Of a DNA stretch of 37,160 nt, positions 32,288 to 37,160 are shown in pieces; the first letter of the stretch is position 1; each line of letters opens with the position of its first letter. The notes below the pieces were generated by a model. That model had not been told where the DNA came from. It worked only from the letters and a program-made list of their open reading frames with translations, and did not search any database. The stretch is from Candidatus Bathyarchaeota archaeon (GTDB lineage Archaea; Thermoproteota; Bathyarchaeia; Bathyarchaeales; Bathycorpusculaceae), in NCBI GenBank assembly GCA_016927015.1, contig JAFGNM010000074.1, positions 1 through 37,160 on the forward strand. Reading direction: 5' to 3'. The translations under genes were made by a program, and so were the position numbers.

Positions 32288-33682
32288 CTATTTTTTCAGT
32301 AGTTTTGCGATGAAGAAGCCGTTGCTCTCGTGAAGGTGCGGGTAAAGTCTTCTGCATTTTTCCAGCCCTCTCAGCCCTGGCAAGCCCATCTGCGGGTTTA
32401 TCTCTGCAAGCGAGAAATCTGGATGACACTTCAAAAACCGCTCAATAATCATCTCGTTCTCTTCAACAGTGATGCTGCAGGTGGAGTAGGCTAAAACGCC
32501 CCCAGCTTTCACATGCTCGGCGCAGTTGTTGATCATGCGCCACTGAATCTCAGCCATCTTGTCAATCGACTTCGGGGTAAGCCGCCACTTGGCTGAAGGC
32601 TGCTTAGCAAAGACACCCGTACTCGTGCAAGGCGGGTCCAAAACTACAACATCTGCATCCAAAGCAAACGGCAAAGGAACGCACGCGTCCGCGAGGACAG
32701 GCTCTGCTATTGTCGCGGCCATGCGCGCCACTTCTCTTCTCCAAGCTTGCATCCTCCGCACAGAATAATCCACTGAGTAAATGCTGCCTTGGTTCTGCAT
32801 GAGCTGTGCTATGTACGTGGTTTTGGCGCCGGGAGCCGCGCAGACATCTAAAACCGTCATTTCGGGTTTCGGGTCGGCGACTTCTGCGGCGAAACAGCTT
32901 GCCTTGTCTTGAATGTAGAATAAGCCTTCGCGGAAACTCGCTACGTCCGTTAGGGACTGTTTTGTGCCCACGACCTTGTAGACGTGTTTTAACGGTTCAG
33001 TTTTTTCTAGTTTGACGCCTTCCGCCGAGAGTTTTTCCAGAACCGCTTCTTCAGACGCCTTAAGCGTGTTCAGCCTGATGCAGGTCGGCGGCGGATTCAC
33101 GTCTCCTTCCAGAAAAGCTATGGCTTCGCTTCGCCCGAGAAGGTTAACGCAGTACTTGACGAACCAAGTGGGGTGGAATGTTTGGAGACCTATCCGTTCC
33201 TCGGCGCTTGCCGCTTTCAGAACCGAGTCTAACTGGAGTGTGAGCAAAAAACCCAAGACGGGCTCAACCTCTCTCAGCGTTTTCCAGCCCAGAATCGCCC
33301 TGCCCAGCTTGGCAATGTTTTCTGCTTCTTTCAGGTCGATTTCAGCCCAGCGCTTGGCGATTCGGGTTTGGTAAACGTAAAGCCGCAGGAACGCTTGAAC
33401 GCCCATGTTGAACTCGCTGATTTCTTTAGGCGTCAGCACGCTGTTGACAAACTTGTCGATCAGGTTTTTGCGCCGGACAGTTTCAACAACCATTCCATAA
33501 GCGTACCTGACAGCGTCAGGGTTCATTATGCCAAGTTGCTTAACTGTTTTAGCCAAGGCTAAGCGTTCGCTTAGTTTTTGCAGTTCTATCCAGCTTAGGG
33601 TTTCGATGGCAACAGTCCAAGCGTCTTTCAGCAATCTTTTCACACAGCTAAAGCCATGCAGCGGCTCAATAAAAATCCGCAC
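32288..33682 (-). CDS. NOL1/NOP2/Sun-family RNA m5C methyltransferase
   Basis: 464 residues from GTG at 33680-33682. The open frame continues to 33973 but would overlap polB and cross its own TATA box (33706-33714); from that box a start falls right at this GTG, implying a leaderless mRNA. Residues about 1-190 are an all-helical NusB/RsmB-like domain. The methyltransferase follows with VLDVCAAPGAKTTYIAQ (SAM motif I), VVLDPPCTSTG (general Cys, motif IV) and AYSTCSI (catalytic Cys, motif VI). Methylates cytosine C5 in rRNA or tRNA; the exact target is unknown. Confidence 0.92.
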   Translation of the reverse strand: MRIFIEPLHGFSCVKRLLKDAWTVAIETLSWIELQKLSERLALAKTVKQLGIMNPDAVRYAYGMVVETVRRKNLIDKFVNSVLTPKEISEFNMGVQAFLRLYVYQTRIAKRWAEIDLKEAENIAKLGRAILGWKTLREVEPVLGFLLTLQLDSVLKAASAEERIGLQTFHPTWFVKYCVNLLGRSEAIAFLEGDVNPPPTCIRLNTLKASEEAVLEKLSAEGVKLEKTEPLKHVYKVVGTKQSLTDVASFREGLFYIQDKASCFAAEVADPKPEMTVLDVCAAPGAKTTYIAQLMQNQGSIYSVDYSVRRMQAWRREVARMAATIAEPVLADACVPLPFALDADVVVLDPPCTSTGVFAKQPSAKWRLTPKSIDKMAEIQWRMINNCAEHVKAGGVLAYSTCSITVEENEMIIERFLKCHPDFSLAEINPQMGLPGLRGLEKCRRLYPHLHESNGFFIAKLLKK

Positions 33683-33705
33683 GCCAAAGTGAACTAGCTT
33701 AGATG

Positions 33706-33714
33706 TATATATAA
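33706..33714. promoter_or_regulatory. shared bidirectional TATA box between methyltransferase and polB
   Basis: TATATATAA reads as TATA on both strands. Minus: 27 bases to the GTG start of the methyltransferase. Plus: predicted polB start near 33737, leader of about 97 bases. AAGGGGTAGCTCTC follows on the polB side, faintly like the G-run elements. Confidence 0.5.
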
Positions 33715-33833
33715 GCGAAGGGGTAGCTCTCCGCATAGCACTGGCACCCAACCGCAAAGGAACGCGTGATTGAAATTTCAGTAAAGATATTAGTCTGCGC
33801 CATCCATAGAAGTACCCAAGGGCGAAAAGCGGG

Positions 33834-36542
33834 ATGGCACAAAAAAGTTTACTAGAATACCCACCAGCACAGAAAAAGCCCTCAAAAGAAGAGCCGCCCA
33901 AAGCGGAAACGCCTCTCACCATCGAAGCCAGCCCCGAAACTGAAAAAAAAGAAAAAGGAAAAAAACGCCCCACTTTTCCCCCAGTGGCACCTGAAAACCT
34001 GCCGCCGTCATACTTCGTTTCCGCAACCTACGACGGGCGCTCAAGAAAAGCGTTAATCAAACTGTACGAGCCGACAAGCGGCCAAATCTACTTCTGGACT
34101 GACAACACAGGGCACAAGCCCTACTGCCTCACTAACCTTCGTCCGAATGAACTGAAAAAAATCGACCGCCTAATGAAACATGAAGGCTTTGACCATTTCA
34201 AAATCGAAGAAAGATTTGACGCGCTGCTTGACAGAAACGTGCAGGTTACAAAAATCGTCACTAATGACCCGTTAGCCATCGGCGGTCGCCCACAAGGCAC
34301 CATAAGAGACATAATCCCCGAAGATTTTCCAGAAGTTTCAGACACTCCAGTCGAGCCTGAAGACATCAAAGTGTGGGAAGCAAGAATCAAGTATTACCAA
34401 TCTTACATTTACGACAGGCAACTTTTGCCAGGAATGATTTACGAAGTAAAAAACGGCAATCTTGTTCCTGTAACCCTAGAAGAAACCGAAAAAACACTCG
34501 CGCAGCTGAAAACTATTTTCAAAGACGAATCACCTGAGGAACTCCAGTTCGTCGAGGATTGGGCAAGGCTGCTGGAGTATCCTGCGCCCAAGTTTCGCAG
34601 AGCAGCCATTGACATAGAGGTTTACTCGCCCATATCCACGAGAGTGCCAGACCCCAGCAAAGCCGAGCACCCCGTTATCTGCGTATCAGTGTACAGCTCG
34701 GACAACCAGAAAAGAGCGCTGCTTCTGAAACGCCAAGGCATGCGCGAAGGAAACGAACGCTTGCCCGCAGACGTGAAGCTGGAGTACTTTGAGACTGAAG
34801 CAGAGCTGCTCCGAGCCGTATTTGAAGTGCTATGGGACTACCCCTTCATATTGACCTATAACGGCGACGACTTCGATCTGCGCTACCTGACTCACCGCGC
34901 GCTGAACCTCGGCATAGGAAGAAACGAAATCCCAATAGACGTCGGCAAAAGAGTATGCCTACTAAAATACGGCGTGCACATCGACCTGTACAAGTTTTTC
35001 TTCAACAGGGCAATCCAGATTTACGCTTTCAAAAACCGCTACCGCGACGTAACACTTGACGAGGTTGGCCGCGGCATCATCGGAGTAGAGAAAATTCAAC
35101 TGGAAAAAACCTTCGGGGAACTAAACTACACCGAACTCGCCAAATACTGCCTCAGAGACTCAGAAATCACCTACAAACTAACCAGCTATGAAGACGAATT
35201 AGCCATGACGCTAATTCTGGTTTTGGCGCGAATCAGCAGCATGCCCATGGAAGACGTAAGCCGCCAAGGCGTGTCACGGTGGATACGGAACTTCATGCAC
35301 CGCGAACATAGAAAACGAAACATGCTCATCCCCAACTCTGAAGACATATTGGCTAAGAAAGGCAAAACCGCAACAACAGCTATAATAAAAGGCAAAAAAT
35401 ACAAAGGCGCCATAGTCGTCGAACCCACACCAGGAGTCCACTTCAACGTGGCAGTAATGGACTTCCCAAGCCTGTACCCATCAATAATGAAAGTTTGGAA
35501 CCTCGGCTACCAATCAATACTGTGCCCGCACCCAGAATGCCGAGAAAACATAATACCAGACACGCCCAACTGGGTCTGCACAAAAAAACGCGCCCTCGAA
35601 AGCCTCCTAATCGGCTCATTGAGAGACCTGCGAGTGCGATGGTACAAACTGAAAGCCAAGGACAAAAACTTGTCCGCTGACCTGAGAAGCTGGTACAACG
35701 TCACTCAAGGCGCGCTGAAAGTTATTTTGAACGCCAGCTACGGCGTGTTCGGAGCCGCCAGCTTTGACCTGTATTGCCCACCAGTGGCTGAAGCTACAGC
35801 CGCCATCGGTAGACACTCCATAACTCAAATACTTAACCATGCCGAGGGATTAGGCATCCAAGTGCTCTACGGCGATACGGACAGCCTCTTCCTCAAAAAC
35901 CCCTCCAAAGAACAAATTCAAGAGTTAGCCCACTGGACTGAGCGCGAACTGAAAATGGGCATAGATGTGGAGAAGGTCTACAGGTACGCGGTTTTCAGCT
36001 CCCGCAAAAAGAACTACCTCGGCGTTCTAGACGATGGGTCAGTTGACGTTAAAGGATTGACAGGCAAGAAAAAGCACATTCCCATATTCATCAAAGACGC
36101 CTTTAACAAGATGAAGGAACGCCTTGCACAAGTTAAAAGCCCAGCTGAGTTCGAAAAGGCGAAAAAAGACATTGCCAACATCGTCCGTGAACGCTATATG
36201 CGGCTGAAAAGAAGAGAATGGGAAAACCTCAACGAGCTTGCGTTCCACGTGGTCTTGGGTGACGATCTTGACCGTTACACGAAAACCACGCCGCAGCACG
36301 TCAAAGCCGCCAAGATTCTGGAAAAAAGCGGAGTTGAGATAAGAGGAGGCGACCTAATTAGCTTCGTCAAAATCATCAGGGAACCGCATGTGAAGCCTGT
36401 TGAGTTGGCGGTAAAAAACGAGGTGGATGTTGACAAGTACGTTGCTTATTTGCAGTCCACTTTCGAGCAGGTTTTAGACGCTTTAGGCTTAAGCTTCGAC
36501 GAAATCATCGGCTTAACCAAGCTCGAAAGGTTCCTGGCATAG
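33834..36542 (+). CDS. polB: family B DNA polymerase, PolB1 (Dpo1) type
   Basis: 902 residues. 3'-5' exonuclease: ExoI AAIDIEVYSP (about 257), ExoII TYNGDDFDLRYL (about 342), ExoIII YCLRDSEITYKL (about 438). Polymerase: motif A MDFPSLYPSIM (about 542), B VILNASYGVFGA (about 629), C YGDTDSLF (about 678). NTGHKPY and GVHIDLYKFFFN match crenarchaeal PolB1 as I recall it. The first residues MAQKSLLEYP contain a Qxx(L)xxY PCNA-interaction-like box, and residues 10-55 are Lys/Pro/Glu-rich linker. A CPHPEC...C insertion after motif A may bind zinc. Likely the replicative polymerase or its main partner. Stop abuts the convergent queT stop. Confidence 0.97.
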   Translation: MAQKSLLEYPPAQKKPSKEEPPKAETPLTIEASPETEKKEKGKKRPTFPPVAPENLPPSYFVSATYDGRSRKALIKLYEPTSGQIYFWTDNTGHKPYCLTNLRPNELKKIDRLMKHEGFDHFKIEERFDALLDRNVQVTKIVTNDPLAIGGRPQGTIRDIIPEDFPEVSDTPVEPEDIKVWEARIKYYQSYIYDRQLLPGMIYEVKNGNLVPVTLEETEKTLAQLKTIFKDESPEELQFVEDWARLLEYPAPKFRRAAIDIEVYSPISTRVPDPSKAEHPVICVSVYSSDNQKRALLLKRQGMREGNERLPADVKLEYFETEAELLRAVFEVLWDYPFILTYNGDDFDLRYLTHRALNLGIGRNEIPIDVGKRVCLLKYGVHIDLYKFFFNRAIQIYAFKNRYRDVTLDEVGRGIIGVEKIQLEKTFGELNYTELAKYCLRDSEITYKLTSYEDELAMTLILVLARISSMPMEDVSRQGVSRWIRNFMHREHRKRNMLIPNSEDILAKKGKTATTAIIKGKKYKGAIVVEPTPGVHFNVAVMDFPSLYPSIMKVWNLGYQSILCPHPECRENIIPDTPNWVCTKKRALESLLIGSLRDLRVRWYKLKAKDKNLSADLRSWYNVTQGALKVILNASYGVFGAASFDLYCPPVAEATAAIGRHSITQILNHAEGLGIQVLYGDTDSLFLKNPSKEQIQELAHWTERELKMGIDVEKVYRYAVFSSRKKNYLGVLDDGSVDVKGLTGKKKHIPIFIKDAFNKMKERLAQVKSPAEFEKAKKDIANIVRERYMRLKRREWENLNELAFHVVLGDDLDRYTKTTPQHVKAAKILEKSGVEIRGGDLISFVKIIREPHVKPVELAVKNEVDVDKYVAYLQSTFEQVLDALGLSFDEIIGLTKLERFLA

Positions 36543-37088
36543 TCATCCTTGGTCAACAACTTTTAGTCCGCGAGACTTCAACGGTTCTATAATGTTCGGT
36601 CGGCTCAATATTGAAAGCACAAGGTATCCTATGACTGCCACTGCGATTAAGCTGCTGATGGTTAAGCTGCCAATCATGCCTGCCCACGCGGGTACAGTGC
36701 CGAAGACGTCTGGCGGCGGAAAGAACATCCAAAGGTAACCGCCTACGATTAAGCCTATGGGCAAAGCTCCGACAATACACGCCAGCAAACGGCGCTTTCT
36801 CAGAAGCATAACAAGCGACGCTGCGATCAAGTTAGCCATCGGTCCGAGAACGACATCGGGAGCACCGATGAAATAGTAAGAATTCGTCAAAAGGCAGCCT
36901 ATCGTTACGCCGCCAACTAGTGGCCAGCCGAACAGGATAGCTAACGCAATCATAAAGTCAGCGACACGCAGTTGTATTGGACCATAAATCGTGGGGTTAC
37001 CAACCGTGACTGTTTGAACAATGTTGATTACCACGTAAAGCGCAGTGAACACTGCGGTCAAAGCCAAGTCTCGACTATCGAATTTCAC
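36543..37088 (-). CDS. queT: QueT-family membrane protein (ECF S component, queuosine precursor)
   Basis: 181 residues from GTG at 37086-37088; GGAGGTG five bases upstream is a near-perfect ribosome site. About five to six helices. GPIQLRVADFMIALAILFGWP and GCLLTNSYYF are the QueT/DUF988 signatures (substrate-site QLR). In bacteria QueT is the S component that imports queuosine precursors. Archaea use related precursors for archaeosine (preQ0 salvage is known in some archaea), so a deazapurine is the likely substrate here. It should dock on the EcfAA'T module at 17.9-20.4 kb. Confidence 0.88.
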   Translation of the reverse strand: MKFDSRDLALTAVFTALYVVINIVQTVTVGNPTIYGPIQLRVADFMIALAILFGWPLVGGVTIGCLLTNSYYFIGAPDVVLGPMANLIAASLVMLLRKRRLLACIVGALPIGLIVGGYLWMFFPPPDVFGTVPAWAGMIGSLTISSLIAVAVIGYLVLSILSRPNIIEPLKSRGLKVVDQG

Positions 37089-37121
37089 TTTTACACCTCC
37101 TACACCGGGGTTTATTTCAGC

Positions 37122-37152
37122 GGCGGAACGGGTGGAGGTCCACCTACCCGCC
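37122..37152 (-). promoter_or_regulatory. two-tier hairpin in queT leader
   Basis: Read in the queT sense: GGCGG, GTA, GGTGG, loop ACCT, CCACC, CGTT, CCGCC. Both stems are perfect five-base pairings around a small internal loop, about 35 bases before the start codon. It may be a regulatory leader (for example ligand-responsive) or the end of an upstream gene outside the window. Confidence 0.4.
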
Positions 37153-37160
37153 TAACAAGA

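Noticed and set aside
33683-33973. 97-residue N-terminal extension of the NOL1/NOP2/Sun protein
   Set aside because: It would cross the TATA box and overlap the start of polB; its sequence is Phe/Ser-rich and without family character.

Overview
The window is archaeal. It carries a group II chaperonin (thermosome), prefoldin beta with its usual DUF3194 neighbour, a crenarchaeal-type PolB1 DNA polymerase, an archaeal type IV pilus/archaellum-like secretion operon, Sua5, TATA-box promoters and a tRNA with a non-canonical intron. The PolB1 type, a TackOD1-like zinc protein, a PAC4-like protein, a NosD-type surface protein and many zinc ribbons suggest the TACK group, most likely a Bathyarchaeia-like lineage. 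That placement is an inference from gene content. Many genes have Shine-Dalgarno sequences and GTG or TTG starts are common; at least one gene looks leaderless.

Layout. 1-5.2 kb (mostly minus): 3'-truncated agmatinase, a secreted alpha-helical protein of deviating composition, a small membrane protein (plus), and two tandem moeA paralogues for molybdopterin cofactor maturation. 5.3-9.3 kb: a small minus-strand ORF, then a tight plus-strand operon of a threonine-synthase-like PLP enzyme, a DUF1611/DgcN-type protein and a PP-loop ATPase-like protein with a Cys cluster. This is the best candidate for an undescribed pathway. 9.3-10.7 kb: GNAT acetyltransferase and endonuclease IV-like protein (minus). 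11-12 kb: zinc-rich TackOD1-like protein with a degenerate nuclease-fold tail, convergent with a five-gene type IV pilus operon (17.7 to 12.0 kb). 17.9-20.4 kb: ECF transporter energising module (EcfA, EcfA', EcfT). 20.4-22.3 kb: DHH phosphoesterase, DUF3194, prefoldin beta and an intron-bearing tRNA-Met. 22.3-25.65 kb: an AT-rich accessory island of small zinc-ribbon and unknown proteins with several internal repeats, starting with a zinc-finger ORF that runs into the tRNA. 25.65-30.8 kb (plus): winged-helix/zinc-ribbon regulator, PAC4-like proteasome-assembly candidate, GNAT, CBS-pair protein, Sua5, thermosome. 30.8-31.15 kb: intergenic region with a symmetric promoter-like element and two 49-bp repeats. 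31.2-37.1 kb: NosD-like surface protein, NOL1/NOP2/Sun RNA m5C methyltransferase divergent from PolB1, and a QueT-type S component, the likely substrate-binding partner of the ECF module.

The most unexpected signal is non-coding. Three intergenic regions (5.2, 26.3 and 30.9 kb) share a promoter element: a TATA box abutting a G5-6 run, then TATA, nine bases, then GAGC. It sits in front of the moeA pair, in front of the PAC4-like gene, and in a nearly perfect two-sided form after the thermosome. It looks like a core promoter merged with an operator.
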